Below, one piece after another: positions 24,821-32,888 of a stretch of 64,000 nt of DNA; within the stretch, counting starts at the first letter, position 1, and every line of letters starts with the position of its first letter. The DNA lies in the NCBI RefSeq assembly GCF_008386635.1, contig NZ_VUOE01000002.1, positions 496,001 to 560,000 on the forward strand, read 5' to 3'. A program made the translations under genes and the position numbers. Source of the DNA: Maribacter flavus. GTDB taxonomy: Bacteria; Bacteroidota; Bacteroidia; Flavobacteriales; Flavobacteriaceae. The notes under the pieces are model-generated. The model saw only the letters and a list, made by a program, of their open reading frames with translations. It ran no database searches and was not told where the DNA came from.

Positions 24821-24839
24821 GGCTTCAAATAAAAAATTG

Positions 24840-26375
24840 ATGAAGAGGAAAACGGAAAATCAAATGTTGGTCATTTTTGGTGCTTCTGGGGATCTGACCG
24901 CAAGGAAATTGGTGCCGGCATTGTACAGCCTTTACGCTGAAGACCAATTGCCCGAGCATTTTGTTGTGTTGGGAACGAGCAGAAGTGATATGACAGATGC
25001 GGATTTTCGAAACCAAGTTGTACTAGAAAGCGACTATTTAAAGGAAAAGCTGAAATATTTTGACGAAGCCAAAACCAAGAAGTTTGCGGAAATGTTTTTC
25101 TATCAAGACCTTGGTGAATCCTATGATGTGGATTATGCCTCTTTGAGAGAACGGGTAGGCCAATTGAACGATGAAAAGAGAACACAGGGTAATATTATGT
25201 ATTATTTATCCACTCCTCCAAGGCTTTACGAAACCATTGCCAAAAACTTGGCGGAGGCTGGCCTTAGCACTCAAAACAATGGATGGAAGCGTTTGATAGT
25301 CGAGAAACCCTTTGGTTATAGTCTGGAGACCGCCAAAGCTTTGAACCAAGGGCTTCAGGAGCATTTTAAGGAATCCCAGATTTATCGTATAGACCATTAT
25401 TTGGGAAAGGAAACGGTGCAAAACCTATTAGTGACCCGTTTTGCCAATAGTATTTTTGAACCTTTATGGAACAGGAACTATATAAAACATGTAGAAATTA
25501 CAAATGCAGAAAGTGTGGGCGTTGAAAAGCGCGGCGGTTATTACGATAAATCAGGGGCACTTAGGGATATGTTCCAAAACCATTTACTTCAAATAGTATC
25601 CCTTATCGTCATGGAACCGCCAATAGGGGACGAGCCGGAGGAAATTAGGGATGAGAAGGTAAAGGCATTGAAATCCCTAAGGATTATGCGAGATGAAAAG
25701 ACTTTGCATGATAATACCATCCGTGCCCAATATATGGCATCAGATATTCAAGGAAAAATAGTAAAGGGCTACAGGGAAGAGGAGGACGTTGACGCAGAAT
25801 CCACCACGGAGACCTTTGCCGCCATTAAATTTTTTGTGGACAATTGGCGCTGGAAGGACGTTCCTTTTTATGTACGTACCGCTAAGAGAATGCCTACCAA
25901 AGTTACCGAAGTGGTCATACATTTTAAGAGTCCACACCATCAGATATTTAAAGAATCAGGTATTCAGAACAAGGACAATAAATTGATTATCAGGATACAA
26001 CCTGATGAAGGTATCTTAATAAAATTTGGTGTCAAGGTACCGGGACAAGGATTTAAAGTAGAACGTGCCAACCTTGACTTCTATTATTCCAGTTTGATGG
26101 AGGCGCATGTAATGGAGGCCTATGAACGTTTACTTTTAGACGCTATGCAAGGCGATGCTACCCTGTATGCCCGGGCAGACGAGGTGGAGGCCGCATGGGA
26201 ATTCGTGGATCCTATTTTGGACTATTGGCAAAATGGTAAGGACGTGCGGATGTACGGCTACCCCTCCGGTACTTGGGGCCCAAGAAATTCTGATGAATTG
26301 ATTGAAGGGGAGGGGTATTGGAGAAATCCAGGAGAGAACCTTACGGACGATGAGAACTATTGTGTTCTTTGTTAA
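24840..26375 (+). CDS. zwf: Glucose-6-phosphate 1-dehydrogenase
   Basis: 511 residues. First step of the oxidative pentose phosphate pathway, giving 6-phosphogluconolactone and NADPH. The cofactor motif is IFGASGDLTARKLVPAL; the active-site block is RIDHYLGKETVQNLLV with the catalytic His-Tyr area; VEKPFGY precedes it. Length is normal. It diverges from gnd and is followed by pgl 11 bases after the stop, so zwf-pgl form one transcript. Confidence 0.97.
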   Translation: MKRKTENQMLVIFGASGDLTARKLVPALYSLYAEDQLPEHFVVLGTSRSDMTDADFRNQVVLESDYLKEKLKYFDEAKTKKFAEMFFYQDLGESYDVDYASLRERVGQLNDEKRTQGNIMYYLSTPPRLYETIAKNLAEAGLSTQNNGWKRLIVEKPFGYSLETAKALNQGLQEHFKESQIYRIDHYLGKETVQNLLVTRFANSIFEPLWNRNYIKHVEITNAESVGVEKRGGYYDKSGALRDMFQNHLLQIVSLIVMEPPIGDEPEEIRDEKVKALKSLRIMRDEKTLHDNTIRAQYMASDIQGKIVKGYREEEDVDAESTTETFAAIKFFVDNWRWKDVPFYVRTAKRMPTKVTEVVIHFKSPHHQIFKESGIQNKDNKLIIRIQPDEGILIKFGVKVPGQGFKVERANLDFYYSSLMEAHVMEAYERLLLDAMQGDATLYARADEVEAAWEFVDPILDYWQNGKDVRMYGYPSGTWGPRNSDELIEGEGYWRNPGENLTDDENYCVLC

Positions 26376-26386
26376 ACAACTACAGT

Positions 26387-27100
26387 ATGGAATTAAATGT
26401 ATATACCGATAAAAAGACGGTCGCGCTTGAATTCTCGAAATTCTTGGCCAAAATTATTAAGGAACGAGATAAAGTACATATTGCGCTCTCCGGGGGAAGT
26501 ACACCCAAAATAGTGTTCGATGTCTTGGCTTCTTCCTTTAAGGATAAAATTGATTGGGCGAAGGTTCATTTTTACTGGGGCGACGAGCGTTGTGTGCCTC
26601 CAACGGGTGCCGAAAGTAATTATAGGATGACGGTTGCCCATTTATTGTCCAAAATCGAACTACCGGAAACAAATATCCACCGCATCAAGGGCGAGAATGA
26701 CCCCAACGAAGAAGCGCTACGTTATTCGAAATTGCTCGATGAGAAACTTCCTCATGTTGACGGCATACCCCAATTTGATCTGGTCATATTGGGTATGGGC
26801 GATGACGGACATACGGCCTCCATATTTCCCCACGAAATTCAATTATGGGATTCCGATATGAATTGTGAAGTCGCGATTCATCCTGATTCCGGGCAGCGTA
26901 GGGTAACCATTACCGGAAAAATCATCAACCACGCAAAAACAGTGGCTTTATTGGTAACCGGGGCTGGAAAATCTGAAAAAGTGAGGATAATTACCCAACG
27001 AGAATCGGGATACGAAGCATATCCAGCATCTTTGGTAAACCCAAGTTCTAATAAATTGGTATGGTTTTTAGACGAAGATGCAGCTTCGGAAATTTCTTAG
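26387..27100 (+). CDS. pgl: 6-phosphogluconolactonase
   Basis: 237 residues from ATG 26387, of the SOL/DevB type. It hydrolyses 6-phosphogluconolactone, the product of Zwf. Signatures are HIALSGGSTPKIVFDVL, HFYWGDERCVPPTGAESNY and LGMGDDGHTASIFP. A GTG-like or TTG start overlapping the end of zwf is possible but would add residues not seen in the family. The stop overlaps that of the convergent thioesterase gene by three bases. Confidence 0.95.
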   Translation: MELNVYTDKKTVALEFSKFLAKIIKERDKVHIALSGGSTPKIVFDVLASSFKDKIDWAKVHFYWGDERCVPPTGAESNYRMTVAHLLSKIELPETNIHRIKGENDPNEEALRYSKLLDEKLPHVDGIPQFDLVILGMGDDGHTASIFPHEIQLWDSDMNCEVAIHPDSGQRRVTITGKIINHAKTVALLVTGAGKSEKVRIITQRESGYEAYPASLVNPSSNKLVWFLDEDAASEIS

Positions 27101-27645
27101 GAACCTAGTTCCAATCTGCAGTTTTCGTTTTGTAGCTCCGCCAAATACTGGTCGGCTTTAAAATTATAGGATTCAAACTTGGTATCCCGTTCCTTTGCCT
27201 CCAGTTTGCGGTATTTGCTTCGGGCGAATCGTCGAACACCTTGCTTGTCCGTCACGATCAAACCAGGTACGGGAACGCTATTCCCATTTTCATCCTTGGC
27301 GACCATGGTAAAATAGGAGGAATTGCAATGTCGTTTCTTTCCCGTGGTGATATTTTCGGAATCCACCCGAACACCAACCACCATGGAGGTTTTTCCCGTA
27401 TAATTGATGGATGCCCTAAGAGTAACCAATTCCCCAACGTCTATAGGATTCAAAAAATCCACCCGATTCACCGAAGCAGTTACACAATAACGTTGTGAAT
27501 GTTTGGACGCGCAGGCAAAGGCAATTTGATCCATTAAGTTAAGGATATGTCCGCCATGTACTTTTCCACCAAAATTGGAGTGGGAGGGCAGCATGAGCTC
27601 AGTAATCGAAACTTGGGAGTCCTTTACAGTTTTAAATTCTTGCAT
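27097..27645 (-). CDS. Acyl-CoA thioesterase (hotdog fold)
   Basis: 182 residues. The active-site region NFGGKVHGGHILNLMDQIAFACA is that of the YciA/BFIT-type hotdog thioesterases, which hydrolyse acyl-CoA. ARSKYRKLEAKERD forms a basic C-terminal extension. The ATG overlaps the stop of the upstream small membrane protein as TAATG, so the two are coupled. It converges with pgl without space for a terminator, so transcripts from both sides must overlap. Confidence 0.85.
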   Translation of the reverse strand: MQEFKTVKDSQVSITELMLPSHSNFGGKVHGGHILNLMDQIAFACASKHSQRYCVTASVNRVDFLNPIDVGELVTLRASINYTGKTSMVVGVRVDSENITTGKKRHCNSSYFTMVAKDENGNSVPVPGLIVTDKQGVRRFARSKYRKLEAKERDTKFESYNFKADQYLAELQNENCRLELGS

Positions 27646-28010
27646 TAGTTTCTAAAATGTGGGGATTGCTCCTGTTCGACCTGGGTTATAAAGTATTTGG
27701 TATCGCCCAACCAAAAGAAGGTAGCATAGCGCTCCGTGTAATTGACTTTCACGTACTGACCTTGGTATTCCTTTAGTTTTTCAATGACCTCCTTATCCTT
27801 ATCCAATACGGAAAAAGCAAAAATCTGCGCCCCGGAAATCCCTTGGCTTATTTCACCCTCCCAAGTTTTTACCAAAACACCCTTATTACTGATTTTTATA
27901 AGTTCTCCAGAGCGCACGCCCTCACTGTAGGGAACAAAGTAGATAAAGGCATAGATCAAGGCAAGCAGCACCGCACAACCGCCAAGAAAGAGGAATAATA
28001 TTCGCTTCAT
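27645..28010 (-). CDS. Small membrane-anchored protein
   Basis: 121 residues. One membrane helix near 5-26 (LFLFLGGCAVLLALIYAFIYF) is followed by a periplasmic domain with SEGVRSGELIKISNKGVLVKTWEGEI and YVKVNYTERYATFFWLGDTKYFI. I recall similar flavobacterial proteins mis-annotated as 6-phosphogluconate dehydrogenase; there is no dehydrogenase motif here. Function unknown. Four bases separate it from rmuC, and its stop overlaps the thioesterase ATG, so rmuC, this gene and the thioesterase form one operon. Confidence 0.7.
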   Translation of the reverse strand: MKRILFLFLGGCAVLLALIYAFIYFVPYSEGVRSGELIKISNKGVLVKTWEGEISQGISGAQIFAFSVLDKDKEVIEKLKEYQGQYVKVNYTERYATFFWLGDTKYFITQVEQEQSPHFRN

Positions 28011-28014
28011 ATAA

Positions 28015-29367
28015 TTATAGATTTAACCTAGGTTCCTGTTCTTCCTCAAAATCATCTTCTTTGGCCCTTTTGAGAATGGGTTCAGGAAGTGATTTTTTGG
28101 CCTTGGCGCCCATTTTTTTCAATTTCTCAATACTCGTAATGATATTACCGCGACCCTCAAACAATTTGTTCATGGCGCCTTTGTATTCGGATTTTGCCTC
28201 GTCCATTTTTTTGCCCACTTTCGTAAGGTCGGACACAAATCCCTCGAATTTATCATATAAGGCGCCTGCCTGTTTGGCAATCTCTATCGCATTTCTTTGT
28301 TGCTTTTCGTTGTTCCACATGCTATCTATAGTGCGTAAGGTAGCCAATAGGGTAGATGGGGTAACAATAACGATATTCTGTTCAAAAGCCTTATTGTACA
28401 AGGTGTTGTCGTTGTTAATGGCAATGGCAAAGGCCGGTTCAATGGGCACGAACATAAGGACAAAATCCGGACTCTCCATTTCATAGAGATCTTCATATTT
28501 CTTGGCGGACAATTGGTCCACATGCCTACGGAGCGAATTGATATGATCCTTCAGAAATTTTTCCTGAAATTCCTCCTCCGCATTGATATAACGTTCATAG
28601 TCGGTGAGGGACACCTTGGAATCCACGATCATTTTTTTGCCATCCGGGAGGTTGATGATGACATCTGGCATTACCCTGGATCCGTCTTCGCGTGTAAAAC
28701 TCTGCTGTACACTGTATTCCCGGTCCTTTTCCAAACCGGATTTTTCCAGTACACGCTCCAGTACCAACTCGCCCCAATTACCCTGCATTTTGCTGTCACC
28801 TTTAAGAGCTTTGGTAAGGTTTTCCGCTTCTTGGGTGATTTTCAGGTTTTGGGTCTGCAGGTTCAGTAATTGCTCTTTTAAAGCCGAATGGATACTGATA
28901 TTTTCCTTCTGACTTTCCTCTACCTTTTTTTCGAACAGTTGTATTTTTTCGTTGAGAGGAAGTAGGATGTTCCGGATATTCTTTTCGTTGCGCTCCGTGA
29001 ACTTTAGGCTTTTCTCCTCTAATATTTTATTGGCCAAATTCTCGAACTCCTTGGTGAATTTCTCCTGAAGTTTTTCGACTTCCTCTTTCTGCTCCTGATT
29101 CTTCAATTGGAGGTTTTCCAAATCTGCCTGGTAGCGCACAATCTGATTGCCCAACCGCTCTTTTTCTGACCGGAGTTCCTCACGCTCGTTCTCTAGGGTC
29201 AGGTTCTTATTTTCGATTTGGGTCCTTGCAAGCTCCAATTGCCTGTTTTCTTCTTCCAGTTTACTATGGCTGGACTTGGTCTTTAAATTTTGGATATAGT
29301 GCCCCAAAAAAAAGCCAATTCCCAAGGAAAGGATTGCTATGATGATATAAAGTAATGTCTCGTTCAT
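28015..29367 (-). CDS. rmuC: DNA recombination protein RmuC
   Basis: 450 residues. An N-terminal membrane helix (4-22, LLYIIIAILSLGIGFFLGH) precedes a long coiled coil (about 30-190, rich in Glu/Lys/Gln). The RmuC domain contains KMQGNWGELVLERVLEKSGL, MPDVIINLPDGKKMIVDSKVSL and FVLMFVPIEPAFAIA. The domain resembles restriction-endonuclease folds, and RmuC limits inversions at short inverted repeats; the biochemical activity is not fully known. First gene of the rmuC - small membrane protein - thioesterase unit. Confidence 0.92.
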   Translation of the reverse strand: MNETLLYIIIAILSLGIGFFLGHYIQNLKTKSSHSKLEEENRQLELARTQIENKNLTLENEREELRSEKERLGNQIVRYQADLENLQLKNQEQKEEVEKLQEKFTKEFENLANKILEEKSLKFTERNEKNIRNILLPLNEKIQLFEKKVEESQKENISIHSALKEQLLNLQTQNLKITQEAENLTKALKGDSKMQGNWGELVLERVLEKSGLEKDREYSVQQSFTREDGSRVMPDVIINLPDGKKMIVDSKVSLTDYERYINAEEEFQEKFLKDHINSLRRHVDQLSAKKYEDLYEMESPDFVLMFVPIEPAFAIAINNDNTLYNKAFEQNIVIVTPSTLLATLRTIDSMWNNEKQQRNAIEIAKQAGALYDKFEGFVSDLTKVGKKMDEAKSEYKGAMNKLFEGRGNIITSIEKLKKMGAKAKKSLPEPILKRAKEDDFEEEQEPRLNL

Positions 29368-29397
29368 CGTTATTGAATACTCGAGTAAAGATACAGG

Positions 29398-30132
29398 TTA
29401 CTTCTGAATTCGAAAAGTGCCCGTAGCTGCATCAAATTGAACGGTTTCTGTAGGAAACAATCGTTCAAACGCCTTATTTTCAATTAGTTTGCAAGGTTGG
29501 TCAAACCGATTTTCGTTTCCGTCCAAAATCAACATCGTATCACAAAGCTGAATGGCCATCTCAATTTCATGTGTCGTAAACACAAGCGTTTTATTGGTAT
29601 GATGTGCAATAGATTTCAGCAGTTTTAGAATTTTGACCTTATGAAATAGGTCCAAATGCGTGGTGGGTTCGTCCAGCAAGATAATATCGGTGTCCTGGGC
29701 CAAGGCCCTGGCTATAAGGACACGCTGTAATTGTCCGTCGCTCAATTCAAAGCATTTTTTATCTCCCAGATCGTTCAGTTCCAAAACATCCAAGGCCTCA
29801 CCCACTTTTTTTCTATCGTAAGGGGTCAAATTACCGAGCCAATTTGTGTAGGGTTGCCTACCCAAGGCGACCAATTCCTGTACGGTCAGGTTTTTGGAGG
29901 CCACCGGTTCCGTTAGGACGACACTGGTTCTTTTTGCGAATTGATGGGGCTTCATCTCCCCAATGGAAGTGCCATCGATACAAATGCTCCCTCCCAAGAG
30001 TGGTTGCAATTTTCCTAGGGTTCTCAATAAGGTCGACTTCCCAATACCATTCACCCCAACAATGGCCGTGCATTTACCAATACCGACCGAAAAGCTAATA
30101 TTTTTGCATACCAATTTATTGGGATACCCCAC
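29398..30132 (-). CDS. btuD: ABC transporter ATPase, probable cobalamin importer subunit (BtuD-like)
   Basis: At least 244 residues. Walker A GVNGIGKST, Q-loop region, signature LSDGQLQRV, Walker B IILLDEPTTHLD and H-loop FTTHEIEMA are present, matching BtuD/FepC-type import ATPases. The first canonical start (GTG 30130-30132) lies inside the domain: the preceding in-frame codons encode VLEVRDVSV, the expected first beta-strand, and run up to the TAA (30196-30198) that ends the permease gene in the same frame. The true start is therefore probably a non-canonical codon (for example ATC 30181-30183 or ATA 30163-30165). It forms the transporter with the two upstream genes. Confidence 0.85.
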   Translation of the reverse strand: MGYPNKLVCKNISFSVGIGKCTAIVGVNGIGKSTLLRTLGKLQPLLGGSICIDGTSIGEMKPHQFAKRTSVVLTEPVASKNLTVQELVALGRQPYTNWLGNLTPYDRKKVGEALDVLELNDLGDKKCFELSDGQLQRVLIARALAQDTDIILLDEPTTHLDLFHKVKILKLLKSIAHHTNKTLVFTTHEIEMAIQLCDTMLILDGNENRFDQPCKLIENKAFERLFPTETVQFDAATGTFRIQK

Positions 30133-30195
30133 CGATACATCCCTGACTTCTAAAACGCTGTTTATTTCCTTTGTCTTTTTGATATGCTTTCTTAA

Positions 30196-31227
30196 TTAAA
30201 AAATCATCTTTCTTTTTCGTACTAATAGCCAAATGACTACCGGCGCACCCATGATGCTGGTTATGGCATTTATGGGCAATACGGCTGCCTGACCGGGTAA
30301 CTGCGCGATCATGTCACAAATTAATAAAATGCAACTACCGTAGATCAGTACCGCTGGAACCAATATTTTATGGTCCGTAGTGTCAAAAATTTGCCGGGTC
30401 AAATGGGGCACGGCCAGACCGATGAAGGCAATGGGACCTGCGAATGCCGTAATACTTCCTGCCAATATTCCGGTTGCTATGATAATCAAATAGCGGGATG
30501 TTTTAAGGTTTACGCCTAGACTTTGGGCATAATTTTCCCCCAATAAATATCCGTTCAAGGATTTAATGGTACTTATGCTCAATAGGATTCCCACAAGGAT
30601 CATCGCACTGAAAATACCCAATTGCGGCCATGAAAGGCCACCCATACTCCCAAAAGTCCAAAAAACATACTGTTGTAATTTTTCCGAATCCGCAAAGTAA
30701 GAAAGCACGCTTACAACCGCCGTAGTAATACTGCCAAACATCAATCCAATAATCAATAAAGCCATGGTATCCTTTACACGGGTCGCTACTCCAATGACCA
30801 AGAAAAGCACCAAAAAACTGCCCAAACTGGAGGCAATGGCCAAGGAAACATCATTTATGAAGGTGGCTGACAGCACCCCCGCGAACAACGTTATTCCCAT
30901 GATAAGGATGGCTGCCCCCAAACTGGCCCCCGAGCTTATGCCCAAGACAAAAGGGCCCGCTAACGGATTTCTAAACAAGGTTTGCATGAGCAATCCGCTC
31001 AAGCCGAGTCCGGCTCCGGCTAAAACAGCCGTAAAAGCCTTAGGTACCCTATAGTTCCAAATGATATATTCCCAAGACGGATTGTCAATTTTTAAACCAA
31101 AAAGGGTTTTTAAAGTGTCTGAAAAGGAAATAGCTACGGAGCCTAAACTGATATTGACCACAATGCACACGAAAAGTATGCAAACCAGTAATAAGAAGTG
31201 AAACCTATATGTTTTTGACGGACTCAA
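30196..31227 (-). CDS. btuC: ABC transporter permease, FecCD family (BtuC-like)
   Basis: 343 residues with about ten membrane helices. Signature blocks are NYRVPKAFTAVLAGAGLGLSGLLMQ, RNPLAGPFVLGISSGASLGA and PIAFIGLAVPHLTRQI, the FecCD family that imports iron chelates or vitamin B12. Cobalamin is favoured because the riboswitch-controlled receptor gene is nearby. One base separates it from the binding-protein gene upstream; the ATPase frame follows its stop in the same frame. Confidence 0.88.
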   Translation of the reverse strand: MSPSKTYRFHFLLLVCILFVCIVVNISLGSVAISFSDTLKTLFGLKIDNPSWEYIIWNYRVPKAFTAVLAGAGLGLSGLLMQTLFRNPLAGPFVLGISSGASLGAAILIMGITLFAGVLSATFINDVSLAIASSLGSFLVLFLVIGVATRVKDTMALLIIGLMFGSITTAVVSVLSYFADSEKLQQYVFWTFGSMGGLSWPQLGIFSAMILVGILLSISTIKSLNGYLLGENYAQSLGVNLKTSRYLIIIATGILAGSITAFAGPIAFIGLAVPHLTRQIFDTTDHKILVPAVLIYGSCILLICDMIAQLPGQAAVLPINAITSIMGAPVVIWLLVRKRKMIF

Positions 31228-31228
31228 C

Positions 31229-32377
31229 TTATTCCAGTGGGGTAAAGAAAAACGGTTCGTATTCCGGTAAAACCTCAGGATGTAAAATATGGATAAGGTC
31301 TTTTAGTACAAGATCTGGTCTTTGAGGTGCGAGCTCATAATAAAGGATTCCGCCAGTGGCACCTTTGGTTTTGGAAAAAGTAAATATTTTTCTTTTTTGA
31401 AAAGCGTCGAACTGAGTATAATGTGTACTGGCATCCTTCATTTGCATATAACTGGTGAATTGGGCTGGTGCAATCCAGAGATCGGCATGTTGTCCTTTTT
31501 CCAGGGCATGTTCCCAACTCAGGGAAAGACTGCCAGTTTCTGGAGTATCGGCCCAAAGATAGTTTGCATTGGCATCCCTTAAAAACTGGGCGGCCCAACT
31601 TTCCCCACCCGGTAAATACCAGACATCCTTGTACATGGCACCGCTTAAAACGGTGGGTACGGTACCCGTTTTTTTGGCAATTGCAACGGCATCGTTATAG
31701 TCTTTCGCAATTTTTTTAAAAATCCGGTCGGCCTCCATTTCCTTCTCAAAAAAAGGCGCGAAGAACTTGATCCATTCCGCTTTTCCCAACGGACTTTCCT
31801 CGGTCCAATCGCCGTTGTAAACTACAGGAATATTGGCTTTTTGAAGGGTATTGTAGGTTTTATTTTCAGCATTTATACTGAAGCCAATGACCAAATCCGG
31901 TTGAAGTACCAACACCATTTCTGTGTTTAAGGATTCGTTGCTACCCAATTCCTGTATCTTACCAGTATCGATTCGCTTTCTGGCATGTATTGAGGATATG
32001 TAATCCGTACCGGGAAAGCCGATGAGTTTCTCCAAAACGCCCAAAGATTCCAGTGCGGGAATATGCGTTGTAGAGGTGACGACGATGCTTTCAACCGGAG
32101 TGCCGATGATAGCATCAAACGCATCAGAATCCAAGGTTATAGTGGGCAATTTTTCCTTGGGGACAAGGGCATAGGTAAAAGCCGTTTCGGCATTAGGCCA
32201 AGGTGAGGTAATTTTAAGTATGGTAATGCCAGTATCTGATTTTTCAATGGAAAACCCCCTGGCATATTCAATGGGAACTACTGTGTAATCCGTTGTTTTA
32301 TCTGCTGTTTTGGGCGTTTCCTTACAACTCCAAACCCCTAGCAGAACCAAAATGTAAATTACTCTAGTGTACTTCAA
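31229..32377 (-). CDS. btuF: Substrate-binding lipoprotein, probable cobalamin-binding (BtuF-like)
   Basis: 382 residues. The lipoprotein signal YILVLLGVWSCKET gives a lipid-modified Cys19. The fold is a class III periplasmic binding protein: IVVTSTTHIPALESLGVLEKLIGFPG, ELGSNESLNTEMVLVLQPDLVIGFS and GGILYYELAPQRPDLVLKDL. First gene of the btuF-btuC-btuD unit on the minus strand. Its upstream region carries an inverted repeat (TTGCA-7-TGCAA, 32397-32413) but no riboswitch. Annotation pipelines may call it an iron-siderophore binding protein; B12 is inferred from context. Confidence 0.82.
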   Translation of the reverse strand: MKYTRVIYILVLLGVWSCKETPKTADKTTDYTVVPIEYARGFSIEKSDTGITILKITSPWPNAETAFTYALVPKEKLPTITLDSDAFDAIIGTPVESIVVTSTTHIPALESLGVLEKLIGFPGTDYISSIHARKRIDTGKIQELGSNESLNTEMVLVLQPDLVIGFSINAENKTYNTLQKANIPVVYNGDWTEESPLGKAEWIKFFAPFFEKEMEADRIFKKIAKDYNDAVAIAKKTGTVPTVLSGAMYKDVWYLPGGESWAAQFLRDANANYLWADTPETGSLSLSWEHALEKGQHADLWIAPAQFTSYMQMKDASTHYTQFDAFQKRKIFTFSKTKGATGGILYYELAPQRPDLVLKDLIHILHPEVLPEYEPFFFTPLE

Positions 32378-32450
32378 TGTGGCATTGATTTTTCAGTTGC
32401 AATATCGCTGCAAGGTAACAAAAGTCACTTTCTATTACTACCGCTTCTAC

Positions 32451-32458
32451 TAGCTTTG
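32451..32458 (+). promoter_or_regulatory. Promoter box TAGCTTTG upstream of the 37-codon membrane peptide
   Basis: Exact TAnnTTTG with transcription predicted near 32463 and ATG at 32474. There is no strong -33 TTG. Confidence 0.45.
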
Positions 32459-32473
32459 GTGAAAATTCCGGTC

Positions 32474-32587
32474 ATGCGAGAATCTTCAAACACCCTTATC
32501 TACATCATTGCGGGTATTATCCTGCTGCACTTCATTATCGGTTTTATTTGGTTGACGATTAAAATGGGAAAGAAAAGGCGCGAATAA
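32474..32587 (+). CDS. Small single-pass membrane peptide, 37 residues
   Basis: A short ORF: polar start MRESSNT, one hydrophobic helix (LIYIIAGIILLHFIIGFIWL), then a strongly basic end KMGKKRRE. This gives a clear N-out/C-in topology by the positive-inside rule. A TAnnTTTG box lies 16 bases upstream. It ends about 30 bases before the cobalamin riboswitch and lies between btuF (divergent) and btuB. It resembles no family I can name. It may be a small transporter accessory protein; this is inference from position only. Confidence 0.55.
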   Translation: MRESSNTLIYIIAGIILLHFIIGFIWLTIKMGKKRRE

Positions 32588-32599
32588 ATAAATTAGTTT

Positions 32600-32607
32600 T
32601 ACTTTCG
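32600..32607 (+). promoter_or_regulatory. Candidate btuB promoter box TACTTTCG
   Basis: One mismatch from TAnnTTTG. Transcription near 32612 would place the riboswitch at the very 5' end of the messenger, as expected. Confidence 0.45.
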
Positions 32608-32619
32608 TCCCGAATTTTG

Positions 32620-32808
32620 GTTCAATGGTTTGCTTTATGCCGACTATTGATTAAAAGGGAATCCGGTGTAAATCCGGAACTGTTCCCGCAACTGTAAGCT
32701 ACGCCGATGCATTCGGTACGTATCGAAATCTACAAAACCACTGTTCCCAAGAATTCTGGAACGGGAAGGTACTCGATACGATGCAAGTCAGGAGACCTGC
32801 CAAATTCA
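32620..32808 (+). ncRNA. Cobalamin riboswitch
   Basis: Two conserved blocks are unmistakable: GGGAATCCGGTGTAAATCCG with AACTGTTCCCGCAACTGTAA following, and the B12 box GCAAGTCAGGAGACCTGCC at 32783-32801. Boundaries are approximate. The element binds adenosyl- or other cobalamin and lowers expression of the downstream gene when the vitamin is plentiful. The next gene is a TonB-dependent receptor, the usual target. A hairpin (TAAACTTT / AAAGGTTTA with one bulge, 32821-32843) and a 12-codon ORF lie between the aptamer and the receptor gene and could be part of the expression platform. Confidence 0.96.
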
Positions 32809-32846
32809 AACAACTAATGTTAAACTTTCGGGATAAAGGTTTACGT

Positions 32847-32885
32847 ATGAGGACAGACATACTATTCGCTCGAACAAGAGATTAA
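32847..32885 (+). other. 12-codon leader ORF before btuB
   Basis: ATG AGG ACA ... GAT TAA encodes MRTDILFARTRD and ends three bases before the btuB ATG. It follows the hairpin at 32821-32843. It may be translated and couple to btuB, or may be chance; no codon bias test is meaningful at this length. Confidence 0.3.
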
Positions 32886-32888
32886 AGA

